From Treponema sp. UBA1240 (GTDB lineage: Bacteria; Spirochaetota; Spirochaetia; Treponematales; Treponemataceae): a DNA stretch of 41,163 bases. Position 1 is the stretch's first letter. Each line of letters opens with the position of its first letter. The position numbers and the translations under genes were made by a program. Location of the stretch: the NCBI GenBank assembly GCA_002308875.1, contig DBWK01000092.1:14806-55968 (forward strand). The letters are read 5' to 3'. Below are positions 33,814 to 41,083 of this stretch, piece by piece. Under the pieces are notes generated by a model that searched no databases, had not been told where the DNA came from, and saw only the letters and a list, made by a program, of their open reading frames with translations.

Positions 33814-34596
33814 CTACAGACTGGCGAGGTTTTCTTCTATTAATTCCAAACGTTGTGAAAGCTGCTGAATAGTTTTTTCTATTCTGTGCTTTTCTTTTTC
33901 AAGCGCCGCTTTTTTATCCACAGTTTCGGACTTTTTCCTCATAATTGCACGTACTGTATCAGGACTTCTTCCGGCAAGCAGCTCAGATTCCGCTTCTTTT
34001 TGTTTGGCGGCCGGAAGAGAACTTACAAGCTTCATATTGTCAAAACCGAGCGCAGGAGAAGGAGAAACAGAGGCAATTTTTGTAATTGATTTTGCCGCCG
34101 CACGTGGAAGCTGGAGAACCCTGTCCAAGTAGTCCTCGTAGCGTATACCTGCATCCTGACATAACTGGTACGCCTTTGAAAGCTCTTTTCCAAATTCAAT
34201 CATAAGCTTTCCGTTCGTTTCAAGATATTCCTTTCGTATTTTTTCCGTCAGCGCTTCCAGCTCAGGAGCATTTTCCAAACCAAGAACATACAGCCCTTTT
34301 TGTTCCGCCTTTGCAAGCAGCTCGTGAAAACGCGCCCAAAACTCATTCGTATGACATCTGCCGTTGCATTTGAGCGGATTTTGCTCAGCAATGAGGTGAT
34401 GCGTATATTCGTGTATCGCCGTATATATAAGCTGATTATCCGTTTTAAAATTCTTTGTATGCAGCAGAATCTCGTGCGTATCAACCTTGTAAAGACCGTT
34501 TACTTTTTTGCTTTCCTTGCCTGTAAAAGTTACGGAAAACTCCAGTTCCGTATTTTCAAGGTCAAGCAGCATTTTTTTTACTTCATCCTGATTCAT
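33814..34596 (-). CDS. HExxH putative metallopeptidase fused to a helical, possibly DNA-binding region
   Basis: 260 residues, no signal peptide. Residues 55-95 carry HEYTHH (His62, Glu63, His66) and then CNGRCHTNEFWARFHELL with Cys77, Cys81, His82 and His91, a layout like SprT/WLM-type zinc proteins. From about 115 to 220 the sequence is helical (LMIEFGKELSKAYQLCQDAG, YEDYLDRVLQLPRAAAKSITKI, LPAAKQKEAESELLAGRSPD) and recalls DUF3102 or ParB-like helix-turn-helix regions; this is a weak resemblance. Residues 225-257 form a coiled coil. I do not recognise the whole protein. It follows the second rsmE gene by 12 bp with AGGAAAG upstream, so it is co-transcribed. Substrate and target are unknown. 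Confidence 0.8.
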   Translation of the reverse strand: MNQDEVKKMLLDLENTELEFSVTFTGKESKKVNGLYKVDTHEILLHTKNFKTDNQLIYTAIHEYTHHLIAEQNPLKCNGRCHTNEFWARFHELLAKAEQKGLYVLGLENAPELEALTEKIRKEYLETNGKLMIEFGKELSKAYQLCQDAGIRYEDYLDRVLQLPRAAAKSITKIASVSPSPALGFDNMKLVSSLPAAKQKEAESELLAGRSPDTVRAIMRKKSETVDKKAALEKEKHRIEKTIQQLSQRLELIEENLASL

Positions 34597-34608
34597 TTTG
34601 CTTTCCTG

Positions 34609-35361
34609 TTAAATTTTATTCATTCCTGCCAACACAAGGGAAACCCCTGTAACAACAGCCGTTTCCGTTCTTAGAACACGTTCACCAAGACCGCACACAG
34701 AAAACCCGCGTTCCACAAACATCCGCCGTTCATTGTCCGTCCAACCGCGTTCACTTCCTACGGCAATAACAGCAAGCGTGTTTTGCAGACTACCATTTTT
34801 TGCAATCTCGCTGAGAGCGCATTCCGGCTTAATATTATCGAGCAGAATTCGTTTTACAGATTTATAATCAGTATCGCTCAACATATTTTCCACAGACTGA
34901 ATGCTGTCCTTCAGGTTGTCATGCATAAAAAGCTGCGGAACAAAAGTTGATTTTGCCTGCACAGCGCCGTCCAAAAGCCCCTGCTCCGCCGCGCCTCTTT
35001 CTACAAGCGTTGATTTTAAATAAGACTTTTCTCCGAGTTCCGTTCCCGTTAGATGAATCTGCTGCACACCAAGGCTGGAAACATCGCGGAGCAAACGCTT
35101 AAGTTGAATAGGTCGCGGAAAGCCCACAATAAGTATAACAGGAAACAACGGATTTTTTTCCTGTGAAGGCACAAAATCAAAAACTAACTCATCCTTTGTC
35201 AACGATACAATAACAGCCTTTCCCGCCATGCCGTTAATAACACCCGCTTCAAATTCATCACCCTGTGTTTTGTGAAGAATCCGCACAATGTGCTGATACC
35301 GAGAATCTCTGCTGTTCAAAGGTTTGCTCAATTCATTTTCTGCAAAAAGAACTATATTCAT
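34609..35361 (-). CDS. RsmE-family SPOUT methyltransferase, second copy
   Basis: 250 residues. Same fold as the gene at 16079-16927: an N-terminal PUA-like part (SRYQHIVRILHKTQGDEFEAG), IQLKRLLRDVSSLGVQQIHL, the cofactor-knot region AVIAVGSERGWTDNE and LGERVLRTETAVVTGVSLVLA. It lacks the insertion of the first copy and has ERGW in place of EGG, and the KSxKLDxIxRQAVE-type motif is replaced by RPIQLKRLLRDVSSLG. It may be a paralogue with a different RNA site. The ATG is 10 nt after a predicted -10 box and has no Shine-Dalgarno. The HExxH gene is co-transcribed downstream. Confidence 0.87.
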   Translation of the reverse strand: MNIVLFAENELSKPLNSRDSRYQHIVRILHKTQGDEFEAGVINGMAGKAVIVSLTKDELVFDFVPSQEKNPLFPVILIVGFPRPIQLKRLLRDVSSLGVQQIHLTGTELGEKSYLKSTLVERGAAEQGLLDGAVQAKSTFVPQLFMHDNLKDSIQSVENMLSDTDYKSVKRILLDNIKPECALSEIAKNGSLQNTLAVIAVGSERGWTDNERRMFVERGFSVCGLGERVLRTETAVVTGVSLVLAGMNKI

Positions 35362-35371
35362 CTGAAAATGA

Positions 35372-35400
35372 AGTATAATAAAGTAAATCTTAAAAGTCCA
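35372..35400 (-). promoter_or_regulatory. Predicted promoter of the second rsmE-family gene, near-leaderless
   Basis: Minus-strand TGGACT (35395-35400), 17-nt spacer, TATACT (35372-35377), 10 nt before the ATG at 35361. Predicted leader about 4 nt. It lies at the left end of the DnaA-box-like region. Confidence 0.45.
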
Positions 35401-35418
35401 CCGGTGACAATCTACAAG

Positions 35419-35438
35419 TTATCCACAACTTATACCCA
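35419..35438 (+). other. Left DnaA-box-like array (two 9-mers)
   Basis: TTATCCACA (35419-35427) is a perfect match to the DnaA-box consensus TTATNCACA. After 2 nt, TTATACCCA (35430-35438) matches with one mismatch. Both face the same way with an 11-bp repeat period, just upstream of the promoter of the second rsmE-family gene. Confidence 0.6.
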
Positions 35439-35640
35439 TCAAGAATTTGTATAAATTTTATTTTTTAAAGATTTTTTTAGTTTTCGAGTATTGACAAAAG
35501 CTTTTCGTTATAAAATAAGAAAATATAATTTGTTATAATATATAGATTTAATTATTACTAAAGAAATCGCTCAAAAATACATGCCTTTTATTACAAATAA
35601 CAGTCCTGTTTTACTTTTTTAATCTGTCTTGACAAAAAAG
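35439..35640. other. Very A+T-rich gene-free stretch between DnaA-box-like arrays
   Basis: Of the 200 bases 35441-35640, 39 are G or C (80% A+T by hand count). No convincing gene is present on either strand in the 359-bp gap 35362-35720. It resembles a DNA-unwinding element. The minus strand has TAG-TAA-TAA (35552-35560), like a DnaA-trio, but not next to a box. Confidence 0.55.
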
Positions 35641-35671
35641 TTTTCCACAAGTTATTAACATTTGTTACACA
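35641..35671 (+). other. Right DnaA-box-like array (three 9-mers)
   Basis: TTTTCCACA (35641-35649), TTATTAACA (35652-35660) and TGTTACACA (35663-35671), each separated by exactly 2 nt. Mismatches to TTATNCACA are 1, 1 and 2. The period and direction are the same as in the left array. Confidence 0.55.
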
Positions 35672-35679
35672 TAAAAAAA

Positions 35680-35699
35680 AACCGAAGAAAACTTCGGTT
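35680..35699. terminator. Bidirectional intrinsic terminator of the STAS gene
   Basis: AACCGAAG, AAAA loop, CTTCGGTT, flanked by A8 and T7 runs. On the minus strand it ends the STAS/zinc-ribbon gene 21 bp after its stop. Confidence 0.88.
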
Positions 35700-35720
35700 T
35701 TTTTCTGGAAAAGTACTTGA

Positions 35721-36272
35721 TTATCCCAGTGAAACTTCACCCTGGTCATCTATCGCAAGAATGGATTTACATTCAGAACATCTGAACCGTCCGGGCTTTG
35801 TAGCCTTCAGTTTTTTTGAACATACAGGACAGGTAAATACTTTCGGGAAAATCTGGGTTGTTTCCGCAGATTCCTGAACAAAGAACGCAACAGCATCCGA
35901 AAGACTGTCCTTGATATTAAAGAACTGAGAAAATCCCAACAACTGGAAAACCTCATAAACTTTTGGCTGAATATCAAGAAGAACAACATCACCGCCTTTA
36001 GGCTTTACCATTTTTAAGAAAGCAGTAAAACAACCAATACCCGTTGATGAAACATAATTTAAGGCAGCGCAATTGAAAATGAGGTCTACAAGCCCGCTTT
36101 CAACAACTTTGGAAACTCTCTTCTGGAAAAACGCGGAATTATATGTGTCAATATAACCGTTCAAATACAAAACAACACAGGAACTGCTACCTTCCGGTCG
36201 CTCCAAAGTAATCCGCAAACTGTCATCTCTTTCTTCGTTAAAACCAGGTACTATATCATCATTATTTGCCAT
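35721..36272 (-). CDS. STAS-domain anti-anti-sigma-like protein with C-terminal zinc ribbon
   Basis: 183 residues, cytoplasmic. Residues 18-130 are a STAS domain of the SpoIIAA/RsbV type (VVLYLNGYIDTYNSAFFQKRV, LIFNCAALNYVSSTGIG); Ser75 or Ser76 is where partner-switching kinases phosphorylate such proteins. After a short linker a zinc ribbon follows with CPVC (Cys148, Cys151) and CSEC (Cys165, Cys168). Fusion of STAS to a zinc ribbon is unusual; it could bind nucleic acid or a partner. It has a strong own promoter (TTGACA, 18 nt, TATACT) and GGGAG before the ATG. The next gene upstream is a chemoreceptor. No anti-sigma kinase gene lies nearby. Confidence 0.88.
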   Translation of the reverse strand: MANNDDIVPGFNEERDDSLRITLERPEGSSSCVVLYLNGYIDTYNSAFFQKRVSKVVESGLVDLIFNCAALNYVSSTGIGCFTAFLKMVKPKGGDVVLLDIQPKVYEVFQLLGFSQFFNIKDSLSDAVAFFVQESAETTQIFPKVFTCPVCSKKLKATKPGRFRCSECKSILAIDDQGEVSLG

Positions 36273-36322
36273 ATTACTTTAACTCCCGTAACAATCGATT
36301 AAACATCTTTAAATGCAGTAAA

Positions 36323-36352
36323 AGTATACACCGGACACTAAAAAAATGTCAA
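36323..36352 (-). promoter_or_regulatory. Predicted promoter of the STAS gene
   Basis: Minus-strand TTGACA (36347-36352), 18-nt spacer, TATACT (36323-36328). It leaves a normal ~44-nt leader with a GGGAG site. Confidence 0.68.
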
Positions 36353-36387
36353 ACATTATTTGTTTTGTTGTCGTTTTGGCCATAAAA

Positions 36388-38484
36388 CTAAACTTTGAAT
36401 CTTCCTATTAACGATTCCATGGAAGAAATATTGTCGCGTGTTTCTATTGCCATATTCGAAACAGCCTGTGCAGAATTATTAATTTCTGAAGCACCATTAG
36501 CCATTTCATCCATACTGCCGCTTACAGTAGCAGTTATCTGCGTCAAATTCAACATTTCTTCATGCGTCTTCTGCGTAGCATTCTGCATAGTTTTTGACAT
36601 TTCCTGAACATCGGCGGTAGCGGTATTTATATCGCGCAAAGCGGAAAGAACTTCCTTTGAAGTATCATTCTGTTGTGCCATGGCCGAATCAATTTCATTT
36701 ACAAGATTGTTAGTTCCGTTCAATTTTTCGGTAATTAAAACAAACGCATCCTTTGACTGGCGTGAAGTTTTAACTACTTCCTGAATTGTCGCGGTAATCT
36801 GCTTAAGTTCCTGACCAATTGCATGTGACTGTCTGCTCGAGTTTTCCGCAAGAGAACGAATTTCATCTGCAACAACCGAAAAACCTGCACCGGCATCCCC
36901 AGCATGAGCCGCTTCAATAGCCGCATTCATTGCAAGCAGGTTCGTTTGCGAAGCAATGCGGGCAATAACGGAGTTCGCTTCAACCAAAAGCTGTGACTGA
37001 TTTGCCATTTCCATAATCTTTGCATCAGCTTCAGACTGCTTTTTATAACCTTCGCCAGTTACTTCAGTCAAAGCTTGGAACTCTCCGCTCATTTTTTGAA
37101 CAGACTGTGTTACTGACGCAATATTTCCAAGCATTTCTTCAATTGAAGCTGATGATTCAACAATACCGGAAGACTGATTCTGGATAAGTGTTTCAAGTTT
37201 ATTTACCGCATTAAGGGAATTCTCCATTTCACCATTTGCCGTATCAATCGCAGAAGATTGATGTCTTGTCTGATTCCGGACTCCCTCTATGTTCGCCATA
37301 ATCTCTGTTATTGCGCTTGCCGATTGAACGGATGCCGTTGTGAGATTCTCACCTATTGCTCCAAGTTTATTTTCCGCGGTTTTAAGGTCGCGGATCATGC
37401 TTTGCTGGTTTTCAAGGAATACATCAATATCACGACACAAACGCCCTATTTCATCATGGTGCTGGTTGTCAATGCGGAAGGTCAAATCAGCATCGCCGGA
37501 AGCTAAACCGTTAATTGCCGATGCAGCAAGCCGCAGCGGTTTTATCATAAGTTGAATCAGTACAATAAGAACCAGTGCAATAATAACAACACTTGTAGCT
37601 ATAAGAACTGGTATGATTACCTTCAAAAGAAGAGACTTTGTTTGGCCTATCGCAGAAATCGGCATTCCTATAAAGAACATCGCATTTACTTTATCACCTA
37701 TAAAATCAAGAGGAATATAAACCGTAAGATAGTTGGCACCCTGAATTATATTTTTACCGTAATACGGTTTTCGTTCATTGTAAACCTGATTGTAAATTGA
37801 ATCATTGTTCAACTTTGTTCCGTCAGCACGCTGTCCGTCTTTCATAATGGAAGTTGCAATTCGCACATCATCATAAAAAACAGTTACTTCACAATCCAAC
37901 ATAGCCTTAAAATTATCTACAGTTTGATCCTGTGAAATAATTTCTTCAAAAACCACATACCCCTTTAACGCGGGCAGAGATACAGGGTTAATTGCTACCA
38001 GAGAAACATTCTCATTCAAATAGCACAACTGTGACATAGCCGATTTTATCGAAAGACCGTTAATACTTTGATATATACTCTTGTTTTGGAATATAGAAGA
38101 ATGATCTAACGCAGGATTTGTTGTATATAAAACCGTACCTGCCTCATCCAGTATATACACATTGTTGACTTTTGTGCCGCCTTTAACAATGTTATAATAA
38201 CTGTTCAACGCACTTGCGCTTCCAACCTCCAAAGCAGTTTCTAAATCTTCAGGTGTATTGGAAATATGATTTATCAATAATATTCTGTCATTTTCCATCT
38301 GCATTCTGAAAGCTTCATATTTTGATTCCAGTGATTCCGCAAAATATTCTTCGAGACCGTTTTCAACAGCCACATTTACCGCAAAAATAAATGCAAGGCA
38401 AAACAATACCATTCCCGGAATAAGGAATGCGACCATTTTCTTTAGTAATGACATGTTGTGAAATTTATCAGCAGTAGTAGACAT
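36388..38484 (-). CDS. Methyl-accepting chemotaxis protein (Cache sensor, HAMP, MCP)
   Basis: 698 residues. A first membrane helix (about 15-38), a ~245-residue periplasmic double-Cache-like sensor (NVYILDEAGTVLYTTNPALD, ending near residue 280), a second helix (about 288-312), HAMP (about 313-366: KPLRLAASAINGLASGDADL), then the long cytoplasmic coiled coil with the conserved signalling tip SVVADEIRSLAENSSRQSH (about 540-558). It would pass ligand binding to CheA/CheW. It lacks a C-terminal CheR-docking pentapeptide (ends SLIGRFKV). GGAG lies upstream of the ATG, and a TATAAT (38517-38522 on the minus strand) without a good -35 precedes it. The ligand cannot be told. Confidence 0.94.
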   Translation of the reverse strand: MSTTADKFHNMSLLKKMVAFLIPGMVLFCLAFIFAVNVAVENGLEEYFAESLESKYEAFRMQMENDRILLINHISNTPEDLETALEVGSASALNSYYNIVKGGTKVNNVYILDEAGTVLYTTNPALDHSSIFQNKSIYQSINGLSIKSAMSQLCYLNENVSLVAINPVSLPALKGYVVFEEIISQDQTVDNFKAMLDCEVTVFYDDVRIATSIMKDGQRADGTKLNNDSIYNQVYNERKPYYGKNIIQGANYLTVYIPLDFIGDKVNAMFFIGMPISAIGQTKSLLLKVIIPVLIATSVVIIALVLIVLIQLMIKPLRLAASAINGLASGDADLTFRIDNQHHDEIGRLCRDIDVFLENQQSMIRDLKTAENKLGAIGENLTTASVQSASAITEIMANIEGVRNQTRHQSSAIDTANGEMENSLNAVNKLETLIQNQSSGIVESSASIEEMLGNIASVTQSVQKMSGEFQALTEVTGEGYKKQSEADAKIMEMANQSQLLVEANSVIARIASQTNLLAMNAAIEAAHAGDAGAGFSVVADEIRSLAENSSRQSHAIGQELKQITATIQEVVKTSRQSKDAFVLITEKLNGTNNLVNEIDSAMAQQNDTSKEVLSALRDINTATADVQEMSKTMQNATQKTHEEMLNLTQITATVSGSMDEMANGASEINNSAQAVSNMAIETRDNISSMESLIGRFKV

Positions 38485-38590
38485 AGAAGCTCCAAGAAAT
38501 GTTATTAAACAATTACATTATACTCCCTCTAATATATCAAAAGCAATACAAATATCTACATAAATATCACAAATCTCCAAAATATTTAAA

Positions 38591-38619
38591 TTCACAACAC
38601 AATAAAAAAAGACTATAAT
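38591..38619 (+). promoter_or_regulatory. Predicted trmJ promoter giving a leaderless mRNA
   Basis: TTCACA (38591-38596), 17-nt spacer, TATAAT (38614-38619), then 7 nt to the ATG at 38627. An in-frame ATG at 38618 overlaps the -10 box and cannot be used from this promoter. Confidence 0.62.
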
Positions 38620-38626
38620 GATAAAG

Positions 38627-39349
38627 ATGACGAACACTGAAAAATCAAGAATTATTCTTTGCCGACCGGCAGAAAGCCGTAACATAGGTTCAGTCTGCAG
38701 GGCAATGAAAAACATGGCGCTTAAAGATCTGGTTATTGTCGGCAGCAAGGAAGACTACAATGAAGAACAGGTTTCCATTCTTTCCGTGCATGCACAGGAT
38801 ATATGGAACAACGCCCGATTCTGTTCCACCCTGAAAGAAGCTGTTGCAGACTGCGTATGGACTGCAGGCACAACGCGCAGACGCGGTAAAAACCGCAAAG
38901 AATGGCTTTTACTGCCGGAAGACTTTATTCAGCGGTGCAATCAGATTCCGCAAGGACCAATCGGCATTGTATTCGGTAATGAAAGAACAGGACTTACAGA
39001 CGAGGAACTGTCGGAATGCAACGCTGGTCTCACGATTCCAGCAAACGGACGCGACGGTTCGCTTAATCTTTCACATGCGGTACAGATTATCTGCTATGAG
39101 CTTTTCAGAAGTTCTACAAATCTTTCACAGGGATACATTCCTGTAACAAACAAGCGGCTCAACAAAACAATCGAAAGTATTTCTTCAAATTTACAGAAGA
39201 TGGGCTTTTTCAAAATTGCCGGTAAAGAGGATATGGAACTTTTCTGGCGCTCCATACTTTCAAGAGCGGCATTATCCGAAGGCGAAGCTGCTTATATAGA
39301 AAAAACTTTTTCAAAGGCAGGCGGACTTTTCAGCAAAACACAAAACTAA
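38627..39349 (+). CDS. trmJ: TrmJ/TrmH-family RNA 2'-O-methyltransferase (SPOUT)
   Basis: 240 residues from the preferred start MTNTEKSRIILCRPAESRN. SPOUT family TrmJ: IILCRPAESRNIGSVCRAMK (about 9-28) is motif 1 with the conserved Asn and Arg, followed by VWTAGTTRRR, IGIVFGNERTGLTDEELS (motif 2) and IPANGRDGSLNLSHAVQII (motif 3). In bacteria TrmJ methylates position 32 of several tRNAs; the C-terminal helical part (RLNKTIESISSNLQKMGFF) is also TrmJ-like. The substrate position is inferred. It has no Shine-Dalgarno. It diverges from the chemoreceptor, and its last 4 bp overlap the end of purN. Confidence 0.9.
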   Translation: MTNTEKSRIILCRPAESRNIGSVCRAMKNMALKDLVIVGSKEDYNEEQVSILSVHAQDIWNNARFCSTLKEAVADCVWTAGTTRRRGKNRKEWLLLPEDFIQRCNQIPQGPIGIVFGNERTGLTDEELSECNAGLTIPANGRDGSLNLSHAVQIICYELFRSSTNLSQGYIPVTNKRLNKTIESISSNLQKMGFFKIAGKEDMELFWRSILSRAALSEGEAAYIEKTFSKAGGLFSKTQN

Positions 39350-39984
39350 CAGTGCTTTAAGTCATGAGCAAGCAAAACAAGCCCTTCAACCATTGCCTTA
39401 TGCTCATGAGGTGCGATTCGTGCATACAAAGTTTCGGGAGTGTCACCGGGCATAACCGGAACAGTCTTTTTAAGCAGAATTTTGCCTGTATCACATCCGG
39501 CATCAACCAAATGTATCGTACAACCCGATTCTTTTTCGCCGGCGGAGAGAACCGCCTCATGCACATTGTGTCCGTACATGCCTACGCCGCCGAATTTGGG
39601 TAGCAGAGCAGGATGAAGGTTTATTATTTTATTGGAATATTCTTCTATTATATTACCGCCGAGAACAGTTAAAAAACCGGCAAGAACAATCGCTTCAATG
39701 TGATATTCATGGCAATAGTCCAAAACCTTTGCAGAAATTGCAAAACGTTTTTCATCGCGGCTTGCAGATTTTACTTTTTCCGCACCAAGTATGGAAGTTG
39801 CACTTGCAACAAACGCAGGGATTCCGGCTGTTTTTGCCCTTTCAAGCGCATACGCTTTTGAAGAACTGGATACGACCAGCGCAATATGATACGGACAGTT
39901 TGCGTCTGATTTTTCGTTGTCGATTAAAGCCTGCAGGTTTGTTCCGCCGCCGGAAACAAGAACCGCTGTCTGTAACTTTTCCAT
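39346..39984 (-). CDS. purN: Phosphoribosylglycinamide formyltransferase (GART)
   Basis: 212 residues. Transfers formyl from 10-formyl-THF to GAR in purine synthesis. It starts with AVLVSGGGTNLQALID, the phosphate-binding loop. Catalytic residues are Asn122 and His124 in INLHPALLP and Asp165 in DAGCDTG. A ~15-residue insertion (about 62-80, SILGAEKVKSASRDEKR) precedes the IVLAGFLTVLGG segment. The ATG lies 5 bp after the purM stop without a strong ribosome site, suggesting coupling. It is the last gene of the pur unit here and meets trmJ tail to tail. Confidence 0.94.
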   Translation of the reverse strand: MEKLQTAVLVSGGGTNLQALIDNEKSDANCPYHIALVVSSSSKAYALERAKTAGIPAFVASATSILGAEKVKSASRDEKRFAISAKVLDYCHEYHIEAIVLAGFLTVLGGNIIEEYSNKIINLHPALLPKFGGVGMYGHNVHEAVLSAGEKESGCTIHLVDAGCDTGKILLKKTVPVMPGDTPETLYARIAPHEHKAMVEGLVLLAHDLKHC

Positions 39985-39989
39985 AATGT

Positions 39990-41048
39990 TTACTTGAACA
40001 AAACGGCTTTTTGCTGCGTATCCGCTTCTTCGGCAGAACGGCTTACATAACCGATTTTGTATGCTTTAAGAGTTGAATTCCGACCGGCATCCCTGGAAGC
40101 TGCAAAGTCTTCAATCGCTTTTACAACTGCGTCAGCTTCCGAAGCTTCAACAGCCATAACCAGCCCGATACCCATATTAAACGTATTAAACATTCTGTCA
40201 GGATTTGCGCCGCGTCTTTCCAATTCCGCAAAAATAGAAGGAATTTTCCAGCTGCCCTTATTGATTACCGAAACAAGGTATTTGTCAGTATACATGCGCG
40301 GAATATTTTCGTAAAAACCGCCGCCTGTTATGTGAGCCATACCGTGAACGGCTGAACGGCACTTTTCCAGTACTGCAAGAACAGGTTTTACGTATATTCT
40401 TGTCGGCTCAAGCAGAACCTGGCCTATAGTTGAGTTTTCAAAAGGTGTGTCATAATCGGTCACAAGCTTGCGCACAAGCGAAAAGCCGTTTGAATGTACA
40501 CCGGTAGAAGACAAGCCTATAAGAACATCACCCTCTTTTATTTTTTCACCGGTAATTATTTCATCTTTGTCAACAATTCCAACTCCAAAACCGGCTATAT
40601 CATATTTTCCTTTGTCATAGAATCCCGGCATTTCTGCTGTTTCTCCGCCGAGCAGAGCACAGTCGGAATCAACACAGCCGTCGGCAACACCTTTTACCAA
40701 ATCGGCGGCAATATCAGAATCCAGACTGCCACAGGCAATGTAATCCAAAAAATACAGGGGTTTTGCGCCTGTACAAAGAATGTCGTTTACGCTCATTGCA
40801 ACACAGTCAATACCAACCGTGTCATATTTTTTCATGCTGAAAGCTATGTCGAGTTTTGTACCTACACCATCCGTGCCCGAAACCATTACAGGGTTCTTCA
40901 TTCCGGCAGGGACCTGGAACATTCCGGCAAAACTTCCCAGTCCGTTAAGAACGCCGGGGATTTGCGTCCGTTTGGCGTGCGCCTTATATTTGCCGACGGC
41001 TTTGTAGCCCTCTTCAATGTCAACACCGGACTGTCTGTAGTCAATCAT
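39990..41048 (-). CDS. purM: Phosphoribosylformylglycinamidine cyclo-ligase (AIR synthetase)
   Basis: 352 residues, full length. ATP-dependent ring closure of FGAM to AIR in purine synthesis. Family blocks: YRQSGVDIEEGYKAV at the N-terminus, VSGTDGVGTKLDIAF, GIDCVAMSVNDILCTGAKPLYFLDY split into consecutive motifs, LLGGETAEMPGFY, GLSSTGVHSNGFSLVRK and HITGGGFYENIPRM. All are intact. AGGGG lies before the ATG. It lies between the probable purE end upstream and purN downstream, all on the minus strand, as a purine operon. Confidence 0.96.
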   Translation of the reverse strand: MIDYRQSGVDIEEGYKAVGKYKAHAKRTQIPGVLNGLGSFAGMFQVPAGMKNPVMVSGTDGVGTKLDIAFSMKKYDTVGIDCVAMSVNDILCTGAKPLYFLDYIACGSLDSDIAADLVKGVADGCVDSDCALLGGETAEMPGFYDKGKYDIAGFGVGIVDKDEIITGEKIKEGDVLIGLSSTGVHSNGFSLVRKLVTDYDTPFENSTIGQVLLEPTRIYVKPVLAVLEKCRSAVHGMAHITGGGFYENIPRMYTDKYLVSVINKGSWKIPSIFAELERRGANPDRMFNTFNMGIGLVMAVEASEADAVVKAIEDFAASRDAGRNSTLKAYKIGYVSRSAEEADTQQKAVLFK

Positions 41049-41083
41049 GTTTTACCCCTATTATTTGTTTCAGCTGAATATGA

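Noticed and set aside
35629..35704. Possible tiny RNA: TTGACA (35629-35634), TATTAA after 18 nt, then the terminator at 35680-35699
   Set aside because: The transcript would be only about 40 nt, and the terminator is explained by the STAS gene; not supported enough to list.
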